From Actinophytocola sp. (GTDB lineage Bacteria; Actinomycetota; Actinomycetes; Mycobacteriales; Pseudonocardiaceae): 64,000 bases of DNA. The position numbers were made by a program, and so were the translations under genes. The stretch is taken from contig NZ_WHTD01000008.1 of NCBI RefSeq assembly GCF_009379765.1, positions 30,426-94,425 on the forward strand, given 5' to 3'. Under the pieces are notes generated by a model that searched no databases, had not been told where the DNA came from, and saw only the letters and a program-made list of their open reading frames with translations. This document shows, piece after piece, positions 9,078 through 16,332 of this stretch. Numbering within the stretch: position 1 is the stretch's first letter; every line of letters starts with the position of its first letter.

Positions 9078-9192
9078 GGTGGTGTCCTTTCCCTCGGGGG
9101 TCAGGGAGTTGCTTGCGGGAGCGGTGCGGTCGAGTTGGCCACGGTGGTGTCCTTTTCCCCCGGGTCAGGGAGTTGCTCACGGGAGCGGCTCG
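9067..9192. repeat. 65-bp imperfect tandem duplication at the OsmC/oxidoreductase junction
   Basis: Copy A begins GAGTTGGCCATGGTGGTG at 9067 and copy B begins GAGTTGGCCACGGTGGTG at 9132. Both continue through CAGGGAGTTGC and GGGAGCGG. The unit contains the RBS and start region of the OsmC gene and the last codons plus stop of the molybdopterin oxidoreductase. In copy B the ATG is a GTG. The duplication therefore separated two formerly abutting or overlapping genes by one unit. Confidence 0.75.
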
Positions 9193-11471
9193 ATCCGGCA
9201 CGGGTAGTCCTTCACCGGCACCGACCCGGAGATGGGGTCGCGGACCGCGTTGCTGATGACCAGGTTGACGTTGGCGCCGTCGGCGGAGAACGGGTCGTGC
9301 CCGGGCAGGCCCAGCTCCTCGCACGCCTCCCACCACCCGGTCTGCGTGGCCACCACGCCCGCGGCGACCGAGGTGGTCAGCCGGGCGCGCAGCCGGATCG
9401 CGCCGGTGGCGGTGGCGAGCCGGACCATCGCGCCGTCCAGCACGCCGTGCGCGCGGGCGTCGTCCGGGTGCACCTCGAGGTAGGGCTCGGGCACCTGCTC
9501 GCGCAGCGCCGGAATGCCGCGGCCGGTGCTGTGCGTGAACTGGCGCAGCTTGCTCGAGGTGAGCACCAGGGGGAACTCGGCGGTGAACGCCGCGGTGCGG
9601 TCGGTGGCGGCGGGCAGCGGGTCGTAGCCGTGGGTCAGGAACGTCTCGGAGTACAGCTCCACCTTGCGGGTCGGCGTGGCGAAGCCGGTCACCTTCCCGG
9701 CGTCGTCGGTCCGCTCGTGGCGGCGGAACGTGACCGTCGCGGTCGGCCGGCGCAGGCCGCCGGGATGCGCCTCCAGCTCGTCGAGGGTGAGCCCGGTGCC
9801 GCGCAGCTGCTCGGCGTAGGCCGCGCGGACGTCACCGTCCCAGAAGGACTCGCCGAGGCCGAGCCGGACCGCGAGGTCGAAGATGACCTCGACGTCGGGC
9901 CGGGACTCGTGCCGCGGGACGAGCACCGGCGCCCGGTACTGGGTGTGCGCCTGGGTGACCGGACCGCCGCCGAACGTGGTCGCGAGTCCCGGCGACTCCC
10001 ACGGCGTCGCGGCCGGCAGCAGCAGGTCGGCGAACCGCGCGGTCGGGTTCTCGACCATGTCGACGTGCACGTGGAAGTCCAGTGCCCGCAACGCTTCCCG
10101 GCCGCGGCGGCTGTCGCCGTTCTGCAGCAGCGCGTTGCCGCCGAACGCGACGAGCGCGCGGACCGGGTAGGGCCGGTCGTCGAGCGCGGCGTCGTACACG
10201 TCGTAGGCGGCGACGCCGTGCTTCGGCGCGCCGAGCGGTCGTTCCGCGAGCCCGAGGCGGGTCGCCGCGGCCGGCCGGAGCTTCGGCAGGCCGCCGGGGG
10301 AGCCGAACGTGACGTTGCCGCCCGGCGCCTCCAGCCAGCCGGTCAGCGCGTACAGGACGCCGAGCGCGCGGCTGGTCTGCGCGGTGTCGGTGTGCTGCTC
10401 CACGCCGTTGTAGGTGTCGTAGCACAGGGCGCCGGAGGAGCCGACGTGCTCGGCGAGCCGCCGGAGGTCTACTTCGGACACCCTGGTGAGCCCGGCCACG
10501 GTCGCCGGGTCGTAGCGCGCGGCCCGCTCGGCGAGCAGCGTGAACGCGCTGCGCATGCCCGGCCGGTCCACCCGCAGCCGGGGCCGGACCGGCCAGGTCG
10601 ACGGGTGCCGCTCGACGTCCACCGCACGCGCCGCGGTTCCGTCCCACACCACGAAGTCGCCGGCATCGCCGCCGGAGCGCAGGAACCGGCCGGTCGCGGT
10701 GTCCACGAGGAACGGCCCGTTCGTCCACCAGGTCACGAAGTCGTGGTCGAACGTGCCGTCGGCGAGCAGAAGGTGCAGCACGCCCAGCGCGAGCGCCGCG
10801 TCGGTGCCCGGCCGCGGCCGGATCCACAGGTCGGCCCGCTCGGTGGTCGTGGTGGCCCGCGGGTCGACCACCGCGAGCCGGGCGCCGCGCCGGGTCGCCT
10901 CCTGGATCCGCCGCCAGGTCTGGAGGTGCGACGCGGCCGGGTTGTGGCCCCACACGAGGATCGCGGCGGCCGCCTCGTAGTGCGCGGTCGGCAGCCGCCC
11001 GCCGAACGTGTACGCGGCGCCGCCACCCCGGCCCCAACTGCAGATGTGGCCCGTCGTCAGCACGTTGGGCGAGCCGAACGCGGTGGCGAGCCGGTCGAGG
11101 AACGGCGACCAGTCACCGGCGTGGCTGCCGCCCGGCGCGGGCCGGGTGAACACCACCGACTCCGGGCCGTACCGCGCGGCGAGCGCACGCAGCCGGTCCG
11201 CCGCGAACGACAACGCCTCGTCCCAGGAGATCCGCTCCCAGCCCGGGTCGCCGGCCGTCTTCGGGTTGGTGCGCCGCATCGGGTACCGCAGCCGGCCCGG
11301 GTCGTGCACGAACTGCGGGGCCGCGGCGCCCTTCACGCAGAACGCGTGGTTGGGATGGTCCGGGTCGGCGCGGACCGACAGCAGCACGTCGTCGGCCGAC
11401 ACCACCGCCACCGATCCGCACCGGGACTTGCACTGCGCGCAGTAGCCACGCACCGTTCGGCCGGCCGCCAT
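9177..11471 (-). CDS. Molybdopterin-dependent oxidoreductase (DMSO reductase superfamily)
   Basis: The 764-residue enzyme has an N-terminal 4Fe-4S motif (Cys11, Cys14, Cys18, Cys45), the catalytic molybdopterin domain, and a C-terminal MGD-binding domain starting near residue 640 (FPLVLTSSKLRQFTHS). The metal ligand position reads GHICSWGR (Cys144), so it is a Cys-type and not a Sec-type enzyme. No Tat signal is visible, so it is probably cytoplasmic. It heads the operon that continues with OsmC and an importer. Related actinobacterial enzymes are annotated as formate-dehydrogenase-like or polysulfide-reductase-like. The substrate is unknown, and no dedicated electron-transfer subunit lies next to it. 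Confidence 0.85.
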   Translation of the reverse strand: MAAGRTVRGYCAQCKSRCGSVAVVSADDVLLSVRADPDHPNHAFCVKGAAAPQFVHDPGRLRYPMRRTNPKTAGDPGWERISWDEALSFAADRLRALAARYGPESVVFTRPAPGGSHAGDWSPFLDRLATAFGSPNVLTTGHICSWGRGGGAAYTFGGRLPTAHYEAAAAILVWGHNPAASHLQTWRRIQEATRRGARLAVVDPRATTTTERADLWIRPRPGTDAALALGVLHLLLADGTFDHDFVTWWTNGPFLVDTATGRFLRSGGDAGDFVVWDGTAARAVDVERHPSTWPVRPRLRVDRPGMRSAFTLLAERAARYDPATVAGLTRVSEVDLRRLAEHVGSSGALCYDTYNGVEQHTDTAQTSRALGVLYALTGWLEAPGGNVTFGSPGGLPKLRPAAATRLGLAERPLGAPKHGVAAYDVYDAALDDRPYPVRALVAFGGNALLQNGDSRRGREALRALDFHVHVDMVENPTARFADLLLPAATPWESPGLATTFGGGPVTQAHTQYRAPVLVPRHESRPDVEVIFDLAVRLGLGESFWDGDVRAAYAEQLRGTGLTLDELEAHPGGLRRPTATVTFRRHERTDDAGKVTGFATPTRKVELYSETFLTHGYDPLPAATDRTAAFTAEFPLVLTSSKLRQFTHSTGRGIPALREQVPEPYLEVHPDDARAHGVLDGAMVRLATATGAIRLRARLTTSVAAGVVATQTGWWEACEELGLPGHDPFSADGANVNLVISNAVRDPISGSVPVKDYPCRIEPLP

Positions 11472-11651
11472 GGCTGGTTCCTCTCACTCAGCCGCGGCGG
11501 CCCTAGTCCGCCTCCCCGGATTTTTATGCGGGGGTTGCGTCCCGGCACAGGTGCGGGTGGCAAGGTGGATTGTGGCTGGGTATCGTCACGTTCCCCTGAG
11601 GTATCTGTTGATCGAGCGCGGACTTTCGCACAAAGATCCACGGGACAGGGA

Positions 11652-12701
11652 CTAGCCGATCGCTTCCTTGACGATGTCGGCGGCGACGGCCTTCTCGTAG
11701 TCCACGCCGAGGGGCGTGCCGCTCGTGTCGGCGAAGTCGGACAGCGCCTTGAACGCCTCGGGCGTGATCAACGGCGAGTCCGGCACGGACTTGACTGAGT
11801 AGGCGTAGGCCGCGTCGAACGTCTTCGCGTCGAGGTCGGGGAACTCCTTGCGCAGGCAGGGCTTGCCGGCGTCGGGGTCGTCCCGCAGGAGCTTCATGGC
11901 GTCGGCGATGCCGGCCACGAGCGCCTTGACCTTGTCCGGGTTCTGCGCGAGCTCCCGGGTGTTCGCCGAGCCGACCAGGTAGGGGTACTGGGTCAGCTCC
12001 TCGAACTCGTCACCGGAGAACAGGATCTTGCCGATCCCCTGCGACTCGGCCTGGTTGCCGTTGGGCGGCGAGCCGGCGAGCCCGCCGATCTTGTCGATCT
12101 TCATCGCGGCGAACATGTTGCTGTAGTTGTTCAGCGCGAGCATCCGGATGTCCTTGTCCGGGTCCATCCCGAACTTCGGCAGCACGAACCGCAGGAGCTG
12201 GTCGATCGAGTCGCCCGGGTTGAGGATCGCGACGGTCTCGCCACGCAGCGCGTGCACCCGGTCCTCGAGCGAGGAGTCCGGGGTGACGCCCGTCGCGTCG
12301 ATGAGCTTGTTGCTGCCGACGACCTGCACGCCGTAGCCGCGGCTCGCGTTGAACAGCATCTGGACCGGGGCGCCCTCGCGGATCGGGCTCACCGCCGCGG
12401 GCGCGCCGGTCATCGCCGACAGCGCGTCGCCGGAGACCAGGCCGGCGATGGCGGCGGTGGTGCCCTGCGGGGAGACGGTCAGCTCGACGTCCAGGCCGTG
12501 ATCGGTGAAGTAGTTCTCGCACACCGCCACGTACGCGGCGGCCCAGGTGATGACCTTGCCGCCCAACACGATCGTGGCCGAGCCGAGGTCGGTCGTGCCT
12601 GAGCCGCTGTCCGCGGCTCCCTCGTCGCCGCACGAGGTGAGACCGAGGACCAGTGCGAGAGCGGCGGTCGCGGCGCCGATGCCGCGAATCGTGCGAACCA
12701 T
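11652..12701 (-). CDS. ABC substrate-binding lipoprotein, NMT1/SsuA family
   Basis: The 349-residue protein has a signal peptide with lipobox LTSC (Cys24), then an extracytoplasmic binding-protein fold: GSATIVLGGKVITWAAAYVA, NYFTDHGLDVELTVSP, GAPVQMLFNASRGYG. It resembles the frameshifted binding protein at 2905 in layout and in its C-terminal FPDLDAKTFDAAYAY. It is divergent from the GntR gene, and a perfect 16-bp palindrome lies 15-30 bp upstream of its start. Repression by that regulator is therefore likely. The partner ATPase is probably the one at 13630. No permease is adjacent. The 180 bp between it and the molybdoenzyme gene show no gene. Confidence 0.85.
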   Translation of the reverse strand: MVRTIRGIGAATAALALVLGLTSCGDEGAADSGSGTTDLGSATIVLGGKVITWAAAYVAVCENYFTDHGLDVELTVSPQGTTAAIAGLVSGDALSAMTGAPAAVSPIREGAPVQMLFNASRGYGVQVVGSNKLIDATGVTPDSSLEDRVHALRGETVAILNPGDSIDQLLRFVLPKFGMDPDKDIRMLALNNYSNMFAAMKIDKIGGLAGSPPNGNQAESQGIGKILFSGDEFEELTQYPYLVGSANTRELAQNPDKVKALVAGIADAMKLLRDDPDAGKPCLRKEFPDLDAKTFDAAYAYSVKSVPDSPLITPEAFKALSDFADTSGTPLGVDYEKAVAADIVKEAIG

Positions 12702-12715
12702 GTCACGACCTCCAT

Positions 12716-12731
12716 AGATGATATATCATCT
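12716..12731. promoter_or_regulatory. Type A operator, perfect 16-bp palindrome
   Basis: AGATGATATATCATCT is fully self-complementary and lies between the divergent binding-protein gene (start 12701) and the GntR/FCD regulator gene (start 12884). Its 12-bp core ATGATATATCAT recurs exactly at 61881-61892 and in weaker form at 1189, 4255, 19715 and 25100. Autoregulation and control of the linked catabolic operons by the adjacent GntR protein is the simplest reading. Confidence 0.65.
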
Positions 12732-12883
12732 TAAGATGTACCCGGAGTGCTGTCAACGGACCCGACTGTCACCTTGGGTGACGACACGCCTGGATCGGAA
12801 CCTTTTCCGAACCTGCACGAGTTGGCTATATCGTTTAGTTCACCCTGCGTACACTGAGGCGTACCGCAGCGCGAGGAGAGGTC

Positions 12884-13624
12884 ATGGCGCGCACATCGAT
12901 CATGAACAGTGAAGGCAGACCTGACGGCCTGCAGGACTTCGTCGCGCGCCGGTTGGCCAAGGCGATCGCGTCGGGTGATCTCCCGCCGGGGACCCGCCTG
13001 TCGCCCGCCCGGCTGGCCGAGGACCTCGGCGTGTCGCACATTCCGGTCCGCGAGGCACTCGCCGCGCTGGAGGCGGTCGGGCAGGTGAAGCGGATCCCCC
13101 GGGTCGGGTTCTTCGTCGCGGAGCTGTCCACGGACGACATCGAGGACATCTACCACTGGCGGCAGGTGCTCGAGGACGAGGCGCACCGGCTGGGCGTGCC
13201 GAAGCTGGAGGAGGCCGACCTCGCGCGGATGCGCGAGATCAACAGCGACATGCTCAAGGCGGTCCACGACCGCAACACGCCCGCGTTCGTCGAGCTGAAC
13301 CGGACCTTCCACTTCGTGCCGTTCGAGCGGGCGGGCAGTGAGCACCTCATCCGGTTCGTCACCCACCTGTGGGACGCCGCGGCGCGCTACCAGAACACGA
13401 TGGCCTACGTGCGGGTGCCGAAGGATCTGCTCCAGGAGCACCACGACGGGCTGATGTCCGCGTTCGAGGCTCGCGACGTTGGCGCGGTCAACGGCTGGAT
13501 GGCCAGGCACCGGGGGATCACCCTGGACGCCATCCGCAAGATCCACGCCGCCGCCGCCGAGGCGGAGAAAGCGGAGAAGTCCGAGAAAGCCAAGAAGGCC
13601 GAGAAGGCCGGGCAGAAGGCCTGA
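12884..13624 (+). CDS. GntR-family transcriptional regulator, FCD (FadR) subfamily
   Basis: The 246-residue protein has an N-terminal winged helix (residues about 15-80) with the GntR signature: LAKAIASGDLPPGTRL and LAEDLGVSHIPVREALAALE. An FCD effector domain follows (about 90-220), ending at the helix EARDVGAVNGWMARH. FCD proteins bind short carboxylates, often with a metal held by Asp and His residues; NRTFHF and HHDG segments are present. The last 25 residues are an unusual Lys/Glu/Ala-rich tail (KAEKSEKAKKAEKA) that may bind DNA nonspecifically. The gene converges with the ATPase gene, leaving 5 bp. It probably controls the type A operators. Confidence 0.9.
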   Translation: MARTSIMNSEGRPDGLQDFVARRLAKAIASGDLPPGTRLSPARLAEDLGVSHIPVREALAALEAVGQVKRIPRVGFFVAELSTDDIEDIYHWRQVLEDEAHRLGVPKLEEADLARMREINSDMLKAVHDRNTPAFVELNRTFHFVPFERAGSEHLIRFVTHLWDAAARYQNTMAYVRVPKDLLQEHHDGLMSAFEARDVGAVNGWMARHRGITLDAIRKIHAAAAEAEKAEKSEKAKKAEKAGQKA

Positions 13625-13629
13625 GCCCG

Positions 13630-14460
13630 CTACATCTCGCCGCCTCTCAGCATGTCGTCCTGCAGGATCGCCCACAGCTCCTGCTGGAGCTCGCGGAAGC
13701 GGTCGTGGAAGCGGACGTCGAACACGTCCCGAGGGTGCTGGATGTCGATGGTCTTGATCGTGCGCATCGTGCCCGGCCGGGACGAGACCACGACCACCCG
13801 GTCGGACAGCGTCACCGCCTCGGCCAGGTCGTGGGTGACGAACAGGATCGTCGTCCCCTCGCCCGACCACAGCCGTAGCAGCTCCTGCTGGAGCACGAGC
13901 TTGAGCTGCGCGTCCAGGGCGCCGAACGGCTCGTCCATGAGCAGCGTCTCGGGCTGGTAGATCAGCGTGCGGGCGAGCACGACCCGCTTGCGCATGCCGC
14001 CGGAGAGCTCCGCGGGGTAGTGGTTGCCGAAGTCGGTGAGGCCCACCTTCTCGATCATCTCGTCGATCAGCTCGGTCCGCTCCGCGCGCGGGTGGTGGCG
14101 GATCTCCAGCGGGATGGCGATGTTCTGCCGGACCGTGCGCCACGGCAGCAGCGTGTCGGCCTGGGTGACGTAGCCGACGTTGGTGTTCACCGCGTCGACC
14201 GGCTCGCCCTTGTAGCGCACGCTCCCGCTGGACGGCTTCATCAGCCCGGCGGTGATGTTGAGCAGGGTGGACTTGCCGCAGCCGCTGGGCCCCACGATGC
14301 TGACGAACTCGCCGGGCCGCACGTCGAAGTGCGCGTCGCCGAGGGCCTGGAACGGTTTGCTCTTCTTGAAGAAGCGCTTCCCCACATGGTCGAAGGAGAT
14401 CATCGGCGGCACGTCCGCCCCGGCCTCCTGGCTGTCCAGCACTTGCGTCTCCTGCCGCAT
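13630..14460 (-). CDS. ABC transporter ATP-binding protein, SsuB/TauB-like
   Basis: The 276-residue ATPase has Walker A GPSGCGKST (residues 57-65), signature LSGGM (152-156), Walker B LLLMDEP (173-179) and an H-loop in VTHDLAEA. The sequence VTQADTLLPWRTV is typical of nitrate/sulfonate/taurine importers. The ATG at 14460 has GGAGGG 6 bp upstream. It is the last gene of the operon running from the UGSC selenoprotein through the CoA-transferases and enoyl-CoA hydratase. No permease is adjacent, so it probably serves the 4341 permease and the 11652 binding protein (inference). This would tie import of the substrate to its CoA activation. Confidence 0.88.
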   Translation of the reverse strand: MRQETQVLDSQEAGADVPPMISFDHVGKRFFKKSKPFQALGDAHFDVRPGEFVSIVGPSGCGKSTLLNITAGLMKPSSGSVRYKGEPVDAVNTNVGYVTQADTLLPWRTVRQNIAIPLEIRHHPRAERTELIDEMIEKVGLTDFGNHYPAELSGGMRKRVVLARTLIYQPETLLMDEPFGALDAQLKLVLQQELLRLWSGEGTTILFVTHDLAEAVTLSDRVVVVSSRPGTMRTIKTIDIQHPRDVFDVRFHDRFRELQQELWAILQDDMLRGGEM

Positions 14461-14492
14461 CGAAAACCCTCCTACGCCGTCGTATTCGGTTG

Positions 14493-15227
14493 TCAGCTGT
14501 TGCGGCGCCGCAGCGACCACATCTGGGAGCCCCGCTCCAGCTCCAGCGCCACCGGCCAGGACACACCCGGCGGGTCGAGCTCGCGGCGCATCGACCCGAG
14601 CACCCGCCTGGACAGCTCCGGGTCGCGCGCCGCGGCGGCGGCCAGCTCGCGGGCCCGCGCGTCCACGTCGGCGGCGTCGACCGACTCCCATGCCAGGCCG
14701 AGCTCCGCCGCCCTCGTCCCGGACACCTCCGCGCCGAACAACCCGATCGCGGCCGCCGCCTCCCGGCTGACCACCCGGCCGAGCAGGGTGAAGTGGCCAC
14801 CGCCGGGGTGGAGGCCGATCCGGGTGAAGCCGGCGATGATCCGCGTGTCGTGTGCGACGATCCGCAGGTCCGTGGCCAGCAGCAGGTTGACCCCCGCGCC
14901 GACCGCCGCACCCTGGACCGCGGCGATCGTCGGCACCGACATGTTCCCGACCCGGACGAACGCGTCGTAGATGGAGCCGAGCTCGGCGAACCGTTCCGGG
15001 TCGGCGGGGTCCTCGCCGGCCCGGGCCAGGACCTCGCGCTCGGCGCCGGAGCAGAACGTGCCGCCCCCGCCGCGCACGATGACCGCGCCGACGGCCGGGT
15101 CGGCGTCGACCTGGTCGCACACCTGCACGAGCCGCCGCGACGACTCCGGGTTCAGCGCGTTGCGGGTCTTGGGTGAGTCGATGGTGATCGTGGCGATCCC
15201 GTCGGTGACCTCGACATCGATAGTCAT
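14493..15227 (-). CDS. Enoyl-CoA hydratase/isomerase family protein
   Basis: The 244-residue crotonase-fold protein has the first oxyanion-hole segment GGGGTFCSGAE and the second at AAVQGAAVGAGVNLLLATDLRI, then GLHPGGGHFTLLGR. The family normally has a catalytic Glu in each of two positions. Here the region after the second oxyanion hole (THDTRIIAGFTRIG) lacks the first one, so the reaction may be isomerisation, decarboxylation or C-C cleavage rather than plain hydration. ATG 15227 is chosen over the upstream GTG because SD-like sequence and family length fit it. It lies between the ATPase and the UGSC-partner gene, supporting a CoA-thioester pathway. Confidence 0.85.
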   Translation of the reverse strand: MTIDVEVTDGIATITIDSPKTRNALNPESSRRLVQVCDQVDADPAVGAVIVRGGGGTFCSGAEREVLARAGEDPADPERFAELGSIYDAFVRVGNMSVPTIAAVQGAAVGAGVNLLLATDLRIVAHDTRIIAGFTRIGLHPGGGHFTLLGRVVSREAAAAIGLFGAEVSGTRAAELGLAWESVDAADVDARARELAAAAARDPELSRRVLGSMRRELDPPGVSWPVALELERGSQMWSLRRRNS

Positions 15228-15246
15228 CGGTGGTTGCTCGGCCTCT

Positions 15247-16332
15247 CTAGTAGCGGAACTCCATGACACTCTTGACCGGGGTGCCGTCCTCGAGTGTGAT
15301 CGGGTTGACAGGCACCATCGTCGCCTCTCCGAAGCTCGGTGAGATCACCGAGTGCGGCCCGGGCCCGCCAGCGACCACGATGTTGATCTCCGCCGGGCTG
15401 TCCGCCAGCGGGATGCCCGCGTCGGGGTGGTCGGACCGGTAGCGCCGGGGCCTGCGGTGGCGGACCATGCCGTTCAGCGTCTCCGGCGGGAAGTCCGACA
15501 CCTTCACCCTGGAGTGCTCGTAGAGGAACTCCCGCACGTCGTTCTTGGTGAACCCGTCCTCGGCGAGGATCTGCGCGTGCTCGGGGCAGAAGAGGATCAG
15601 CGGGCCGCCGCCGAGCTGGACGTTCTGGTGGCCCGCGCTCGCCGCGGCCGAGCAGAACGTGCGCAGGATCCCGGTCGCGCTGCGGCTCGCCAGCTCCAGC
15701 ACGTTCTGCGTGCCGGTGACCGAGAACAGCGACACCGCGCTCGTCTCCACGTCGTAGCCGCGCTCGACGTGGAACGGCTCCCACGGCGACTCGGCCTCGT
15801 TCTCCGCGATGCACATGCCGTACTTGCCCGGCTGGCCCTGGGTCGACTTGTCCATCGTCTGCGGCGCGCCGCCGCCGATGTTCATCATGCAGAGCCGCAC
15901 CGCCCGGCCGACCGTGGCGTTGGCCCGGAAGCCCTGGCCGAGGCAGTTGCCCTTGCCGTTGAAGCCCAGCTCGTCGGCGATCGGGCCGTTGACCATCACC
16001 ATCACCGCCACCGGGTTGGTGGTGGCCTGGATGCCGAACGTGTTGAAGTCCGGGTGCGCGAGGCCGCGCACCGCGGCGAGCACCACCGGCAGGTACTCCG
16101 GCTTGCAGCCCGCCATGACCGCGTTGACCGCGACGTTGTGCACGGTCGCCTCGGCCCGGGTCGCCGGGATCCTCCCGAGCGAGGAGTGCGGGTCGAGGTC
16201 GGTGAACTCCAGCGCGGCCGCGACCGCGTCCTCGGTGGGTGGCACGATCGGCAGGCCGTCGGTCCAGCCCTGGTCCGCGTAGTGGTCGAGTACGTCGGCG
16301 AGCTCGCCTTCGATGGTCAGCAGCTCGGGCAT
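15247..16332 (-). CDS. UGSC-partner family protein of unknown function
   Basis: This 361-residue soluble protein belongs to a family I can define only by its relatives here: the C-terminal half of the 1231 fusion and the frameshifted copy at 40903. Shared landmarks are DGLPIVPPTEDAV near residue 24, NAVMAGCKPEYLPVVLAAV near 65, GFRANATVGRAVRL near 125, and GMCIAENEAESPW near 165. The C-terminal third contains LFCPEHAQILAEDGFTKNDV and an INIVVAGGPGPHSV segment. Several Cys residues are conserved between copies (AGC, CIAE). No known cofactor motif was recognised. The ATG overlaps the CoA-transferase stop by one base (TGATG). The consistent coupling with UGSC proteins suggests an enzyme complex (inference). 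Confidence 0.75.
   Translation of the reverse strand: MPELLTIEGELADVLDHYADQGWTDGLPIVPPTEDAVAAALEFTDLDPHSSLGRIPATRAEATVHNVAVNAVMAGCKPEYLPVVLAAVRGLAHPDFNTFGIQATTNPVAVMVMVNGPIADELGFNGKGNCLGQGFRANATVGRAVRLCMMNIGGGAPQTMDKSTQGQPGKYGMCIAENEAESPWEPFHVERGYDVETSAVSLFSVTGTQNVLELASRSATGILRTFCSAAASAGHQNVQLGGGPLILFCPEHAQILAEDGFTKNDVREFLYEHSRVKVSDFPPETLNGMVRHRRPRRYRSDHPDAGIPLADSPAEINIVVAGGPGPHSVISPSFGEATMVPVNPITLEDGTPVKSVMEFRY

Noticed and set aside
9177..11471. Molybdopterin oxidoreductase as a third selenoprotein (formate dehydrogenase type)
   Set aside because: The metal-ligand position is a Cys codon (Cys144 in GHICSWGR) and no in-frame TGA interrupts the gene.
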